A stretch of 64,000 nt of DNA from Methylophaga muralis (GCF_001720165.1 NZ_MCRI01000002.1:62001-126000); one strand, 5' to 3'; positions 28,897 through 39,411 are shown, counted from the stretch's first letter. Notes: generated by a model not told the origin, from the letters alone. A program made the numbers and translations.

Positions 28897-29760
28897 ATGG
28901 CAGCTATTCTGGCCACCGGCATTGCCACACTGGATATTATCAATGAAGTTGCCAGTTTTCCGGCAGAAGACGATGAAGTTCGTGCAATAACACAGCGCAT
29001 CAGCCGTGGTGGTAATGCCAGCAACACACTTTGTGTACTAAGTCAGCTGGGCCATCAAAGTTTTTTGGCGGCAACCTTGATTGATGAGGCTGATGTTCAG
29101 CTTATCGAAGCCGATCTAAATCACTATCAGATCAATACCCAATTTTGCCCTCGCCTCAACGAGGGCAAAATGCCAACTTCCTATATCACACTGAACCGCC
29201 AGAATGGCAGTCGAACCATTGTGCATCACCGTGATTGCCCGGAATTATCTTTTGACGCATTCCGACAAATCGATTTAACTCAGTTCGACTGGTTACATTT
29301 TGAAGGCCGCAACATTACAGAGCTAGCAAAAATACTCGAACATTGTCGGCAAAATTCACCAAATGTGCCGATATCCCTTGAAATTGAAAAACCTCGTGAC
29401 AGCATCGAAAGTTTATTCGACATGGCAGACTGGCTGTTTTTCTCCAGAGCATATGCAGAAGCAAAAGGTTTTCGTCTTTCTGAGGATTTGTTTGATGCTG
29501 TTTGTCATGCACATTCAGCAACCTGCACCTGGGGTGCAGAGGGAGCGTATGGCTGGCACAATGCACAGATGATTTTTTGCCCCGCGACCAAAATTCCAAA
29601 GGCAGTCGACAGTCTGGGAGCTGGTGACACCTTTAATGCCGGCATGATCCATAGTCTGTTGGCAAAAAAGTCGCTTAATGACAGTCTGCAATTTGCCAGT
29701 CAGTTGGCTGCCCGCAAATGCCAACAATATGGTTTTGAGAATCTTGTTAAATCATTATGA
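28897..29760 (+). CDS. PfkB family carbohydrate kinase (ketohexokinase-like)
   Basis: A 287-aa PfkB/ribokinase-fold kinase. The first signature is ISRGGNASNTLCVLSQLGH (about residues 33-51), and the second, with the catalytic aspartate, is DSLGAGDTFNAGMIHSL (about 240-256). LHFEGRN in the middle and overall length are closest to the ketohexokinase-like branch, but the sugar substrate cannot be fixed from sequence. No strong Shine-Dalgarno is seen before ATG 28897. Its stop overlaps the Rieske gene start (ATGA), coupling the two. Confidence 0.8.
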   Translation: MAAILATGIATLDIINEVASFPAEDDEVRAITQRISRGGNASNTLCVLSQLGHQSFLAATLIDEADVQLIEADLNHYQINTQFCPRLNEGKMPTSYITLNRQNGSRTIVHHRDCPELSFDAFRQIDLTQFDWLHFEGRNITELAKILEHCRQNSPNVPISLEIEKPRDSIESLFDMADWLFFSRAYAEAKGFRLSEDLFDAVCHAHSATCTWGAEGAYGWHNAQMIFCPATKIPKAVDSLGAGDTFNAGMIHSLLAKKSLNDSLQFASQLAARKCQQYGFENLVKSL

Positions 29761-30095
29761 AAAAATTTGTATGTCATATCAAAGACCTGAAAGACCATCA
29801 AAGCTATGGATTTCAAATCCCATTAGAAGAAGGTGAACTGGATATTGTCGTGCTTCGCCAAGGCAAGCAAATCCGCGCCTATCTAAATCATTGCCCGCAT
29901 TTAGGCATTCCATTGAACTGGCAGCCGGACAAGTTTTTATCGCTGGAAGAAACCCATATTCAATGTTCAACTCATGGCGCATTATTTACCTTGGAAGAAG
30001 GCTATTGTATTTCCGGTCCCTGCCGTGGACAAAGCCTGACCGCCTTACAAACAGAAATTAATGATGGTGAGCTGTATCTGGTCTCACAACAATAA
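29757..30095 (+). CDS. Rieske [2Fe-2S] domain protein
   Basis: A 112-aa stand-alone Rieske protein. The cluster ligands are CPHLG (about residues 47-51) and CSTHG (about 72-76), each supplying one Cys and one His. No membrane anchor or signal peptide is present, so it is cytoplasmic and similar to small ferredoxin-type Rieske proteins. It is translationally coupled to the PfkB kinase gene (ATGA overlap), an unusual partner. The electron-transfer partner is unknown. Its 3' end overlaps the convergent tmcA by 12 bp. Confidence 0.88.
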   Translation: MKKFVCHIKDLKDHQSYGFQIPLEEGELDIVVLRQGKQIRAYLNHCPHLGIPLNWQPDKFLSLEETHIQCSTHGALFTLEEGYCISGPCRGQSLTALQTEINDGELYLVSQQ

Positions 30096-32117
30096 GATCC
30101 GCACCGCTTCACGCAACTGCTGAAGCAGATCCTGCTTACCTTTTAAATTAAGTTGCCGGCAGACTGCCGCTATCGGTTGCTGCTGCAATACAAACCGTAA
30201 ACAAATCAATTGCATTAAGGTTGGTAGTGATAAAAATCGCTGCTGTGCCACGCAATTCAACACAAATGTCCGAATGGCAACCTGGCAGGCATCGTAATGG
30301 CGCTTCTGGAAAGCATAAGCGGTAATCTCTTCTTCATCTATCGCACTGAGTGGCAATTCGGATTCCGGCAGCATTTGGGTCAACAACGGGATCAGCCCGC
30401 TTTCCAGATGGCATAGTTGGCTATGTAACAATTCCGGCCACTGCTGAATGAGTCGTTGCTGGGTTTGCTCCACCAGTCCTTCACCAACCTTACTAATTGG
30501 CTTTGCCAGAATTACCGCATGCCGCCCGCTGACATGATCACTGTGTGCCCCCACTCGCAGTAATCGATAATCGCTGTTTTGCCAGAACCTTAACAAAGCT
30601 TCACTGGCAGCAAAACTGCAGCCTAATATGTCGGTGTTTTCCGGTAAATGACTGGTCACGGCGCTTAATAAATACTTGCCGATCCCGCGATTCTGCAACG
30701 CCGGATGGACAGCAATCCTTACAATTCTTTGATAATGATATTCACCGGCAATACTGATCCCCGAATGAGCCAGCAGAGTTTGTGGTAACAGATGACCATG
30801 TAATCGGCGTTCACCGGCAAACACTGCTGCAGCTAATCGTGGGTTAATCGGACCTTCTTTAACCAGCCAGACACTGGCGACCAGTTGCTGCTGATTAAAC
30901 ACACCCAACAGCCACATATCTTCACGATCCAGCAGCATTTGCAAATCGGATGGTCGAGTCCGGTAGTGTGCAGTCACCATCAAGCCAAAACATTGCCTTA
31001 ATAAGGCTTCATCCTGTAATAATTCTGTTGCAGTCAGTTTTTTAACCTGCAGCCGTTGTATCCCAAGATCGACGATCAATTCTTCAGCAACCGGCTCAGC
31101 ATCCAGTAAACATAGTTCAAAGCTGAATTGCTCCAAAACATCGCCGAGATTCCAGCGTACCGGCTCGATTAATTCAATCTGCCTCCACCCCGGTGCTTGT
31201 TGTTCAAGAATTTGCTGGAACTGCAATTTAAACCCACGACCACTGCCCTCGTACCCATGCAGAGTCGTTGCAAAAATGATACGCGAATAACGTTGTAACA
31301 TTAGTGTCAACATCGGCAAAGTTAATGCTGCCGCTTCATCAACCAGTAAAACATCCGCTTCCAGTTCATTTTCCAGCAATGCATCTGGTGCAACAAACTG
31401 AATCTCGCCATCATTCCAAAATAACTGTCCATGACCTAATTGAGCGTCAGCCAATTGTTTGGCAGCGTGTGTAAACAAGGTGTCGACGCTGGCATAACTT
31501 GGCGCCGTAACCACGATTTTCTGTTTACCCTGTTTGAGCAATTCAGCAGCAGCCACGCCCAACAAAGCTGTTTTGCCACGACCTCTGTCAGAAGTAATAA
31601 CTAAAGGTCGACGCCGGTGACCAAATGCCGTTTTATGTAACAGGCTTAAGGCATTTTGTTGATCAACTGTGAGCTTAAACGCACTGGTTGTCGTGTGTTT
31701 TTCTGGTCGAAAATCACTGGGTAAAATCTGACCCGGCAGCCAATGGTGGAATTCAGCGAAATCCATCAGATAGCGTTCGATAATCATTGAAAATCGTTGA
31801 TACCAGTTAGATCCAGGATTGGTTTCTGGCAGCAAAATGACCAGAATGCCACCAGCACGAATGGTGCCGATAATGGCTGCAAAGCTATCTGCGTTGAACT
31901 CCTGCAATGCATCAAAAACAACCACATCAAATTCCCGGCCGAGAAATTGGCGGGCTTGTTTTTGGCTATATTTACCGGCAGTAGCCTGAGACGAATCAGT
32001 CAGCCAGATATGCTCTGTTGTTTGCCAGACGGCCAATAAGGCTTCAACAGTTTGATGACAAAGTTGCAAATCACCTTTTACCAACAAGCAGCGGCGTAAT
32101 GGCAAGCTCAATGTCAT
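30084..32117 (-). CDS. tmcA: tRNA(Met) cytidine acetyltransferase TmcA
   Basis: A 677-aa protein with the TmcA layout: DUF1726-type N-terminal domain, a RecD-like ATPase (Walker A SDRGRGKTALLG at about residue 178, Walker B DVLLVDEAAALTLPML) and a GNAT acetyltransferase domain (RIAVHPALQNRGIGKYLLSAV, about residue 465), then a C-terminal tRNA-binding part. It makes N4-acetylcytidine at the wobble position of elongator tRNA-Met using acetyl-CoA and ATP. ATG 32117 is preceded by an in-frame TTG; AGAAG lies upstream. It follows slyX by 13 bp. Confidence 0.93.
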   Translation of the reverse strand: MTLSLPLRRCLLVKGDLQLCHQTVEALLAVWQTTEHIWLTDSSQATAGKYSQKQARQFLGREFDVVVFDALQEFNADSFAAIIGTIRAGGILVILLPETNPGSNWYQRFSMIIERYLMDFAEFHHWLPGQILPSDFRPEKHTTTSAFKLTVDQQNALSLLHKTAFGHRRRPLVITSDRGRGKTALLGVAAAELLKQGKQKIVVTAPSYASVDTLFTHAAKQLADAQLGHGQLFWNDGEIQFVAPDALLENELEADVLLVDEAAALTLPMLTLMLQRYSRIIFATTLHGYEGSGRGFKLQFQQILEQQAPGWRQIELIEPVRWNLGDVLEQFSFELCLLDAEPVAEELIVDLGIQRLQVKKLTATELLQDEALLRQCFGLMVTAHYRTRPSDLQMLLDREDMWLLGVFNQQQLVASVWLVKEGPINPRLAAAVFAGERRLHGHLLPQTLLAHSGISIAGEYHYQRIVRIAVHPALQNRGIGKYLLSAVTSHLPENTDILGCSFAASEALLRFWQNSDYRLLRVGAHSDHVSGRHAVILAKPISKVGEGLVEQTQQRLIQQWPELLHSQLCHLESGLIPLLTQMLPESELPLSAIDEEEITAYAFQKRHYDACQVAIRTFVLNCVAQQRFLSLPTLMQLICLRFVLQQQPIAAVCRQLNLKGKQDLLQQLREAVRILLL

Positions 32118-32130
32118 CAACTTCTGAAGT

Positions 32131-32334
32131 TTAATAATGCGGTGGTGGCGGTTCGTCCGCCTGCTGAACTAATTGGTCGGCTTGCAGCGCTTCAACCTGG
32201 CCAAGCAGTTTTTCCATACGCCGTTCCAGACGGTCAATCTGCTGTTGCTGATCGGTCACCACTTGATTCAGTTGTTCAATAACGCCATCCTGAAATGCCA
32301 TGCGGGTTTGTAAATCTACGATATCTTCATGCAT
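32131..32334 (-). CDS. slyX: SlyX family protein
   Basis: A 67-aa SlyX: one long coiled-coil helix (residues 3-52, DLQTRMAFQDGVIEQLNQVV...RLERRMEKLL) and the diagnostic proline-rich end DEPPPPHY. Its function is unknown across the family. GGGGGAG sits 6 nt before ATG 32334, a strong ribosome-binding site. It lies 68 bp after metH and 13 bp before tmcA on the same strand. Confidence 0.93.
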   Translation of the reverse strand: MHEDIVDLQTRMAFQDGVIEQLNQVVTDQQQQIDRLERRMEKLLGQVEALQADQLVQQADEPPPPHY

Positions 32335-32402
32335 AGCAAACTCCCCCTTTTGTTATAGATAGTTGACTACAAATTGCATCAAACATGACGGTCTGCGTGA
32401 CA

Positions 32403-35400
32403 TCAATCATCGCCATCATAGGATAATGCTGGCGCCAACCAACGCTCGGCGTAATCAAGCGTCCAGTTTTTCCGTTTTGCATAATCCTTGACCTGATCTT
32501 CACTGATTTTGCCGAGGCCAAAATAACGTGATTCCGGATGAGCAAAATAGAAACCGCTGACTGCTGCAGTCGGCAACATGGCAAAGCTTTCTGTCAACGT
32601 CATGCCGATACGTTTTTCAACGTCCAGCAAATCCCATAACAGACCTTTTTCGGTATGATCCGGACAAGCCGGATAACCCGGCGCTGGACGAATACCCTGA
32701 TATTTCTCATCAATCAGATCTTCGTTATCCAGCTGTTCGTCTTTTTTGTAACCCCAGAATTCCTTACGCACCCTTTCATGCATACGTTCGGCAAACGCTT
32801 CCGCCAAACGATCAGCCAGTGCTTTGAGCATAATGCTGTGATAATCATCATGATCGGCTTCAAAACGTTCGATATGCTCATCAATGCCGATTCCTGCGGT
32901 GACCGCAAATGCACCGATATAGTCTTCGACGCCAGTTTCTTTCGGTGCCAGAAAATCAGCCAAAGCTGCATTTGGCCGGCCAGGTGGTTTCTCGGCTTGC
33001 TGACGCAGCGAATGTAATTTCATCAATACCTGCTGACGGCTGTCATCGGTATAAATTTCGATATCATCATCACCGACACTGTTGGCCGGGAATAAACCAA
33101 TTACTGCACGTGCTTTAAGCCATTTTTCATCAACGATCTGTTTGAGCATTTTTTTCGCATCTTCAAATAAATGCGTAGCATGCTCACCGACAATTTCGTC
33201 AGTCAGGATACGGGGATATCTGCCTGCTAATTCCCATGACTGGAAAAATGGCGTCCAGTCGATGCGATCCACTAATTCCTGCAATGGATAATCATCAAAC
33301 ACCTGAATACCGGTCTGTGCAGGTTTTACCGCTTGGTATGTCGGCCAGTCGATTTTGGTTTTATTCGCACGTGCCTGTTTCAAAGTCAGTAAACGTCGAG
33401 TGGATTTACGGCCTTTATGCTGTTCACGTTTGGTCTGATAATCGGTTTTGATTTTGCCAACAAAGTCGTCACGAGTGATTTTACTGACCAGATTCTGTGC
33501 CACGCCGACCGCACGTGACGCATCTTTAACGTAAATCACCGGGCCATGATAATTCGGGTCAATTTTGACTGCGGTATGGATAAGTGAAGTCGTTGCACCG
33601 CCAATCATCAACGGAATTTCAAAGCCAAGTCGTTCCATTTCCTTGGCCATATGCGCCATTTCTTCCAGAGAAGGCGTAATCAATCCAGACAAGCCGATAA
33701 TATCGACATTGTGCTCACGTGCGGCATCCAAAATCTTCTGTGCCGGTACCATCACGCCCAGATCAATGATTTCAAAGTTATTACATTGCAATACCACGCC
33801 GACAATGTTCTTGCCGATATCGTGAACATCGCCTTTTACCGTCGCCATCAAGATCTTACCGTTACTACTACTGACGGTGCTGTCGTCTTTTTCCAGTTCG
33901 ATGAATGGCATCAGATAGGCAACGGCTTTTTTCATTACCCGAGCGGACTTAACCACCTGTGGCAAAAACATTTTGCCTTCACCAAATAAATCACCGACCA
34001 CATTCATGCCGTCCATCAACGGGCCTTCGATGACCTCCAATGGTTTGGCATATTCCTGACGCGCCAGCTCAGTATCTTCTTCAACAAAATCTGCGATACC
34101 TTTGACTAACGCATATTCCAGCCGTTTAACTACCGGCAGACTGCGCCATTCCAGATCTTCTTTTTTCTCGACACTGCCATCGCCTTTATATTTATCAGCG
34201 ATTTCCAGCAAACGATCAGTGGCATCATTGCGGCGGTTTAAGATAACGTCTTCGACCCGCTCACGTAGTTCTTCCGGTAAATCATCATAAATCGCCAGCT
34301 GTCCGGCATTAACGATACCCATATCCATACCGGCTTTGATGGTGTGGTAGAGAAACACTGCATGAATCGCTTCACGTACCGGATTATTACCACGGAACGA
34401 AAACGACACGTTGGAGACGCCACCGCTGATCATCGCATGTGGCAGGCTTTGCTTGATATCGCGGGTGGCCTCAATAAAGTCGACGGCATAATTGTTATGC
34501 TCATCAATACCGGTCGCCACGGCAAAAATATTCGGATCGAAAATAATATCTTCCGGCGGGAAATGTACTTTTTCGGTGAGGATCTCATAACTGCGGGTAC
34601 AGATTTCGCGTTTACGTTCACGGGTATCGGCCTGACCATCTTCATCGAACGCCATGACGATAACGGCCGCGCCATAACGGCGTACCAGTTTGGCCTGTTC
34701 GATGAATTTTTCCTCACCTTCCTTGAGACTGATCGAGTTGACGATGCCTTTGCCCTGAATACATTTGAGGCCAGCTTCGATGATTTCCCATTTGGAGGAG
34801 TCAATCATGATCGGCACGCGGCTGATATCGGGTTCGGCAGCGACCAGATTGAGGAAGGTCACCATTGCGTCCTGCGAATCCAGCATGCCTTCATCCATAT
34901 TAATATCGATGATTTGCGCGCCGTTTTCGACCTGCTGTCTGGCAACCTCTAAAGCTGTATCGTAATCGCCTTCCTTGATCAGTTTGGCAAAGCGGATTGA
35001 ACCGGTGACATTAGTACGTTCACCAATATTCACAAACAGACTTTCTGGTGTAATGGTCAGCGGTTCCAGACCACTTAAACGGCAATAATGTTTATTTTCA
35101 ACGCGCTGGCGTGGTTTGACACCTTCGACGGCTTCAGCAATTGCTTTGATATGTGCCGGCGTGGTGCCACAGCAACCACCGATAATATTCAGAAAACCGG
35201 ATTCGGCCCATTCCTTGATCTGAACCGCCATCACTTCCGGTGATTCATCATATTCGCCAAACTCATTTGGCAGTCCGGCATTGGGATGCGCACTGACATA
35301 ACTGGTGGAAATATTTGACAGCTCTTCAACATACTGACGCAGTTGATCGGCACCTAAAGCACAGTTCAAACCAATGGAGATCGGCTGTACATGTGACAGC

Positions 35401-36101
35401 GAATTCCAGAAAGCCTCTGCAGTTTGGCCAGAAAGTGTGCGGCCACTGGCATCAGTAATGGTGCCAGAAATCATCACCGGCAAATGCACATCGTGTTGTT
35501 CAAAATACTGCTCGATCGCAAATACAGCGGCTTTGGCATTCAAGGTATCAAATACCGTTTCTACCAACAGTAAATCACTACCACCGTCGACCAAACCGCG
35601 AATGGCTTCCAGATAGGCCTCAACTAACTGGTCGAAACTTACATTACGGAAACCAGGATTGTTTACATCAGGAGAGATACTGGCGGTACGATTGGTAGGA
35701 CCTAATACGCCGGTAACAAAGCGCGGTTTGTCAGGATTGCTGGCAGTAAATTCATCAGCGACTTCTCGCGCCAGTTGCGCCGAGACTTTGTTCAATTCAT
35801 AAACCAGATCTTCCATCTGGTAGTCTGCCATTGCAATCGAAGTACCATTAAAGGTATTGGTTTCGACTATATCGGCACCGGCTTCAAAATAAGCCCGATG
35901 AATATCCCGAATGATCTGCGGCTGAGTCAGCGACAGTAAATCGTTGTTACCTTTAACATCACAAGGATGATTGGCAAAACGTTCACCGCGGAAATCCGCT
36001 TCACTCAATTTGTAACTTTGCAGCATGGTGCCCATGCCGCCATCGAGGATCAGGATCTTTTGTTCAAGCAGGCTGCGGATTTGATGAGAAGCTGTGGTCA
36101 A
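32403..36101 (-). CDS. metH: cobalamin-dependent methionine synthase
   Basis: A 1232-aa MetH, full length and intact. Order: homocysteine-binding domain (to about residue 330, with the zinc ligands in [11 protein letters not shown]), pterin-binding domain (about 355-620, [12 protein letters not shown]), cobalamin-binding domain (about 650-890, with [14 protein letters not shown] carrying the axial histidine) and the SAM-binding reactivation domain (about 910 to end, [15 protein letters not shown]). It methylates homocysteine using methyl-tetrahydrofolate. The likely start is TTG 36101, with AGGA 9 nt upstream; no nearby ATG restores the conserved N-terminus. No cobalamin riboswitch was seen upstream. 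Confidence 0.96.
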   Translation of the reverse strand: MTTASHQIRSLLEQKILILDGGMGTMLQSYKLSEADFRGERFANHPCDVKGNNDLLSLTQPQIIRDIHRAYFEAGADIVETNTFNGTSIAMADYQMEDLVYELNKVSAQLAREVADEFTASNPDKPRFVTGVLGPTNRTASISPDVNNPGFRNVSFDQLVEAYLEAIRGLVDGGSDLLLVETVFDTLNAKAAVFAIEQYFEQHDVHLPVMISGTITDASGRTLSGQTAEAFWNSLSHVQPISIGLNCALGADQLRQYVEELSNISTSYVSAHPNAGLPNEFGEYDESPEVMAVQIKEWAESGFLNIIGGCCGTTPAHIKAIAEAVEGVKPRQRVENKHYCRLSGLEPLTITPESLFVNIGERTNVTGSIRFAKLIKEGDYDTALEVARQQVENGAQIIDINMDEGMLDSQDAMVTFLNLVAAEPDISRVPIMIDSSKWEIIEAGLKCIQGKGIVNSISLKEGEEKFIEQAKLVRRYGAAVIVMAFDEDGQADTRERKREICTRSYEILTEKVHFPPEDIIFDPNIFAVATGIDEHNNYAVDFIEATRDIKQSLPHAMISGGVSNVSFSFRGNNPVREAIHAVFLYHTIKAGMDMGIVNAGQLAIYDDLPEELRERVEDVILNRRNDATDRLLEIADKYKGDGSVEKKEDLEWRSLPVVKRLEYALVKGIADFVEEDTELARQEYAKPLEVIEGPLMDGMNVVGDLFGEGKMFLPQVVKSARVMKKAVAYLMPFIELEKDDSTVSSSNGKILMATVKGDVHDIGKNIVGVVLQCNNFEIIDLGVMVPAQKILDAAREHNVDIIGLSGLITPSLEEMAHMAKEMERLGFEIPLMIGGATTSLIHTAVKIDPNYHGPVIYVKDASRAVGVAQNLVSKITRDDFVGKIKTDYQTKREQHKGRKSTRRLLTLKQARANKTKIDWPTYQAVKPAQTGIQVFDDYPLQELVDRIDWTPFFQSWELAGRYPRILTDEIVGEHATHLFEDAKKMLKQIVDEKWLKARAVIGLFPANSVGDDDIEIYTDDSRQQVLMKLHSLRQQAEKPPGRPNAALADFLAPKETGVEDYIGAFAVTAGIGIDEHIERFEADHDDYHSIMLKALADRLAEAFAERMHERVRKEFWGYKKDEQLDNEDLIDEKYQGIRPAPGYPACPDHTEKGLLWDLLDVEKRIGMTLTESFAMLPTAAVSGFYFAHPESRYFGLGKISEDQVKDYAKRKNWTLDYAERWLAPALSYDGDD

Positions 36102-36145
36102 AACGGTTTTCCTGTCAGGCAGTTAGAGTATGGAAAAAACGCTTG

Positions 36146-36151
36146 ATTATA
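36146..36151 (-). promoter_or_regulatory. candidate -10 element of metH
   Basis: On the minus strand a perfect TATAAT lies 45 bp before the metH TTG start, in the only AT-rich patch of the short leader. No good -35 hexamer is present at 16-18 bp, so this is tentative. Confidence 0.35.
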
Positions 36152-36265
36152 ACAGAAACTCTTTGGTATTCGGCCACGCCAACTGCTTTTACCAGGAAGA
36201 TTAAACAACTGAACATGAGCAGTACTTGTAGTCGTTCACAACCTATTTTTAGTTAAGTTTTAATG

Positions 36266-36289
36266 AAAAAAAAGGAAGCTGATGCTTCC
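36266..36289 (-). terminator. intrinsic terminator after the ferritin-like gene
   Basis: On the minus strand GGAAGC, loop ATCA and GCTTCC form a 6-bp stem directly followed by a run of eight T. It lies about 35 bp after the stop of the 36323-37030 gene and separates it from metH. Confidence 0.85.
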
Positions 36290-36322
36290 CCTTTGGATTT
36301 TGTCGCAGTTTCAGAAATTGCT

Positions 36323-37030
36323 TTAAACGTGTGATAGTTGATATATCCAACGAGAAAGCATTTCCAATTGCCGGCTGTCTTCTTCTAGCGCCTGGTTAAA
36401 TTCATCAGCTAAATCCTGCAATCCCATATTGGTAAACAGTTCATGCAGGGTGTGCCATTCGGCATTATCGTTGGTAGCAAAAATCTGCACCGATTCCAGA
36501 CATTGCAAAATACTGGTGTTTTTCTGACTGAAGACTTTAGGTATTTGCAAAGTTGCAAGCAGCGTGGAGTCCATATCTGGAATCCAGTCATCTGAATCAA
36601 AACCTAATGTTTCAATCGCTTTTTTAAGCAATAAACTGTGCTCGACTTCTTCATCACGAAATTGCCTTAACAGATCCAATGAAACAACTTTCTTTTTGCC
36701 TTTTTGTGCAGCGAGGCATTTAAAAATAAGCGCTTCATAAAGCCTGACACTGGCGCGTTCAAAAGCGAGTCGCTGGCCCAATTTGTGTAATAACAATTCG
36801 GTATTGTGCTGATGGACTTCGGTAATGGTACCAACCGTCCCATCAGGAACAGCTTTACTCAATGCCTTGAAATCCATTTCATCAATAATAAATTCAGGAT
36901 GAAGTTGGCTTTTTACACGTTTTTTTTCAGAAGTGTCGGCGGTGGTTAAATGGTCACTGGCGACAGTTTTAGGAAACCGGTTTTGCTGGCTCGGAATAGA
37001 CTGACTATCTAACTTTCTGGCATGTGGCAT
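36323..37030 (-). CDS. ferritin-like domain protein
   Basis: A 235-aa protein. Residues 1-70 are polar and probably disordered. Residues 75-230 are alpha-helical with ferritin-like ligand spacing: QRLAFERASVRLYEAL and FRDEEVEHSLLLKKAI, i.e. Glu plus ExxEH, which fits a diiron or related four-helix bundle; a later pair of helices ends EEDSRQLEMLSRW. The exact activity is unknown. AAGGA lies 8 nt before ATG 37030. It has its own terminator, and a second ferritin-like gene lies about 650 bp upstream on the same strand, suggesting an iron or oxidative-stress cluster. Confidence 0.7.
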   Translation of the reverse strand: MPHARKLDSQSIPSQQNRFPKTVASDHLTTADTSEKKRVKSQLHPEFIIDEMDFKALSKAVPDGTVGTITEVHQHNTELLLHKLGQRLAFERASVRLYEALIFKCLAAQKGKKKVVSLDLLRQFRDEEVEHSLLLKKAIETLGFDSDDWIPDMDSTLLATLQIPKVFSQKNTSILQCLESVQIFATNDNAEWHTLHELFTNMGLQDLADEFNQALEEDSRQLEMLSRWIYQLSHV

Positions 37031-37167
37031 GGCAACGTCCTTTATCTATTTGAACTTGCTTAAGCGTTTTTAAATCAAAGCGGCGTCATGAATGTCGACT
37101 TTTTAACGCCGCAGGCTCATCCAAATTGAGCAGTGAAATTATCGTTGATAAATGTTTCATACTGATT

Positions 37168-37581
37168 TCAACGATAAGGTGTGGTGGTGTCATCCGGATA
37201 TGTCGCATCGGGGTAAGTTGTATCAGGCACAACTGGCGTATTCCCCGCTGGAGCTCCGGTATTGGGTAAAGCAGGATCGGTAGTTTGCGGGGTTTGCGGA
37301 TTAACCCGAGTTGGAGGTGGTGGTGGCTCAGGTGTCATAACTGATCGTGAAGGAGGAGTTGCAGGCAGAGGTTGTGTTGTTTGTGGAGTAATTGGAGTGT
37401 TGGATTGATTCTGTCTAATCTCACTATCAATCCGGTTATCGATTGGCTGGCCGACTTGATTGCTCTGCTGTTGATTTATCGTTGATCGGTGGTCCTGAGG
37501 CTGATTCAAATCCTCAGCCAAGACCGGTGTAGCAAAGTAAATGGCCGAAACCGCTGCTGAAACAAATAACTTTTTAAACAT
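37168..37581 (-). CDS. secreted proline/threonine-rich protein
   Basis: A 137-aa protein with a signal peptide (residues 1-22, FVSAAVSAIYFATPVLA) followed by a Gln/Asn/Pro/Thr-rich, probably disordered mature part. It contains a run PEPPPPPTR and ends in a short tyrosine-proline repeat (TYPDATYPDD). No cysteines occur in the mature part. AGGA precedes ATG 37581. No family is recognised. It stands alone between two ferritin-like genes. Confidence 0.6.
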   Translation of the reverse strand: MFKKLFVSAAVSAIYFATPVLAEDLNQPQDHRSTINQQQSNQVGQPIDNRIDSEIRQNQSNTPITPQTTQPLPATPPSRSVMTPEPPPPPTRVNPQTPQTTDPALPNTGAPAGNTPVVPDTTYPDATYPDDTTTPYR

Positions 37582-37674
37582 TTCTTTAATCCTTTATGGA
37601 AAGGTAACTAGCAAAATGACAGTTCTATATAACCTAATGTTTCAATCAAAATTCTATTTCTACACATCTTTTAA

Positions 37675-38151
37675 TTAGTGTTGCTCAATGGCTGACTCAA
37701 TCCAGACTCTATGATGACGTACGTCACCCAAAGCTTGCTTTAACATAAGTTGAATATAGCCTGGAAATATTTCTTCATTCGCACTTTCATAAAGTTTGTT
37801 GGTTAAGCTCTCGTTTAACAACATGGCGTGCAGAATGGCTTTGTCTCCACCAATTCCAGCAATAACAACCGGGCCTTTGGTCAGAAACTGTTTGTAATTT
37901 GCCCCTTCCGGTGGTGTGCCACCTTCTTGAATAATGGCATCACATAATTGCATTAAATGACGTTCATGTTCTCCGAGGAACTCGGTCATCTTTGCTCGAT
38001 AATCAAGATTCTCAAGACGTTCTATTGCTGCTTCATAGGTCTCAATGGCATTGAATTCCAATGCCACTAAGTCCCCTAACTTGGAAATTACGTTTTCCGA
38101 ATTCATCACATCAATATTTCTAAAATCGTTGTCGTTCATTGTGTCCATCAT
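37675..38151 (-). CDS. DUF2383 ferritin-like protein
   Basis: A 158-aa four-helix protein with the DUF2383/PA2169 pattern: LGDLVALEFNAIETYEAAIERL, FLGEHERHLMQLCDAI with an ExxxHE-type ligand set, then LLNESLTNKLYESA and ALGDVRHHRVWIESAI. Proteins of this family occur in stress-induced clusters; metal content and activity are unknown. The start may be ATG 38151 or an in-frame ATG 12 bases later. It diverges from the dehydrogenase gene at 38515. Confidence 0.75.
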   Translation of the reverse strand: MMDTMNDNDFRNIDVMNSENVISKLGDLVALEFNAIETYEAAIERLENLDYRAKMTEFLGEHERHLMQLCDAIIQEGGTPPEGANYKQFLTKGPVVIAGIGGDKAILHAMLLNESLTNKLYESANEEIFPGYIQLMLKQALGDVRHHRVWIESAIEQH

Positions 38152-38514
38152 ATGCTTATCGCTTTTATGGGTGCTGTTGTTTTATATAAATAGTCACGCT
38201 GTTTATATTTAACGTTGACCAGACTGACTAGCAATGTGGCAAGCTCTATGCCAGACAGCAGTTTTTAAGATGCAGCAAAGCTATAGCATCACTTTAAGCA
38301 AAAGGCAGTGAGGCATCCCCCCCAGAAAAAACGCTATTTTCTATATAAAAAATTCCTATGATCGGTAATTTTTACTCGGCCAATATCTTATTAGTGTTTT
38401 TAGCGAACTAACTTCCTCACGATAGCCACGGTTTCACTCACTTCTAATGGACGGAATAGCTTTTGCATCGTTGATAGCAGCAATTCTGATTGTTCACCGT
38501 AAAGGGGTTAACAA
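38152..38514. promoter_or_regulatory. divergent intergenic region, DUF2383 / SDR
   Basis: 363 bp without a gene. It is AT-rich in patches and contains a run of seven C (38317-38323) followed by A-rich sequence, but no clear hairpin terminator or recognisable promoter pair. It must hold the promoters of both divergent stress-type genes. AAAGGGG just before 38515 is the ribosome-binding site of the dehydrogenase gene. Confidence 0.4.
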
Positions 38515-39411
38515 GTGACACAAACATCTGCGAATAGATCCTCCGATCCGAGAAATCGTTACCCTCGTCCAGAGTTTGAGACCCAGCCGCATAAACTGCC
38601 CGGGGAAGAAAACAAAATGCAGCCGAGAGCTGATCATGGTGAAAATAGTTATCAAGGCCACGATAGACTTGCCGGACAAGTAGCTTTAATTACTGGAGGT
38701 GACAGTGGTATCGGCATGGCCGTGGCACTCGCTTATGCTCGAGAAGGTGCCGATATTGTGTTTACTTATCTCAGTGAAGAAAAGGATGCCCATGAAACAG
38801 AGCGTTTGGTCAAAGAAGCTGGCAGAAAAGTCATTTCAATAAGAATGGATCAATCGAACAATCGTGCAGCTTGTGATAGTGCTGTTGATTTGTGTATTGA
38901 AGAGTTTGGCCGACTGGATATTCTGGTCAATAACGCCGCGTTTCAACAAACTTATGAATCAATTCAGGACATCCCGGATGATGAAATCAGCTATGCGTTT
39001 CAAACCAATATCGAAGCCTTTTTTCATTTTTCCCGAGCTGCGTTAAAACATATTCCGCCAGGCGGCTCGATCATTAATACCACTTCCATCCAGGCTTTTG
39101 AGCCAAGCAGCAATCTTGCACCGTATGCTGCCACTAAGGCAGCCATTGCTAATTTCACTATTTCACTGGCATCTGAAGCGATAAATCAGGGAGTACGAGT
39201 AAATGGTGTAGCGCCAGGACCGGTGTGGACGCCCTTAATACCGACTACTATGCCAGATGAAAAAGTAAAAAACTTTGGTGCCAACACCTTATTTGGTCGT
39301 CCAGCCCAACCAGCTGAACTGGCTCCGGTTTATGTCTTTTTAGCCTCAGCGGATGCCAGTTATGTGACTGGTGAAATTTACGGTGTCACAGGAGGCCGAA
39401 TGCAGATGTAA
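38515..39411 (+). CDS. short-chain dehydrogenase/reductase (general-stress type)
   Basis: A 298-aa SDR. A 45-residue charged lead (PRPEFETQPHKLPGEENKM split here) precedes the Rossmann domain, with the cofactor motif TGGDSGIGMAVALAYAREG (about residue 62), NNAAF, catalytic Ser in IINTTSIQAF and YAATKAA (Tyr-x3-Lys, about residue 204). The long N-terminal lead is typical of the YhdF/GS39-like stress dehydrogenases. Substrate is unknown. The start is GTG 38515, with AGGGG about 9 nt upstream. Confidence 0.88.
   Translation: MTQTSANRSSDPRNRYPRPEFETQPHKLPGEENKMQPRADHGENSYQGHDRLAGQVALITGGDSGIGMAVALAYAREGADIVFTYLSEEKDAHETERLVKEAGRKVISIRMDQSNNRAACDSAVDLCIEEFGRLDILVNNAAFQQTYESIQDIPDDEISYAFQTNIEAFFHFSRAALKHIPPGGSIINTTSIQAFEPSSNLAPYAATKAAIANFTISLASEAINQGVRVNGVAPGPVWTPLIPTTMPDEKVKNFGANTLFGRPAQPAELAPVYVFLASADASYVTGEIYGVTGGRMQM

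Noticed and set aside
33565-34965. Several 60-200 aa plus-strand ORFs across metH
   Set aside because: They are antisense shadows of the intact MetH reading frame and have no recognisable domains.
36102-36260. Cobalamin or SAH riboswitch before metH
   Set aside because: No B12-box-like sequence or expected helices could be found; the leader is under 200 bp and mostly unstructured.
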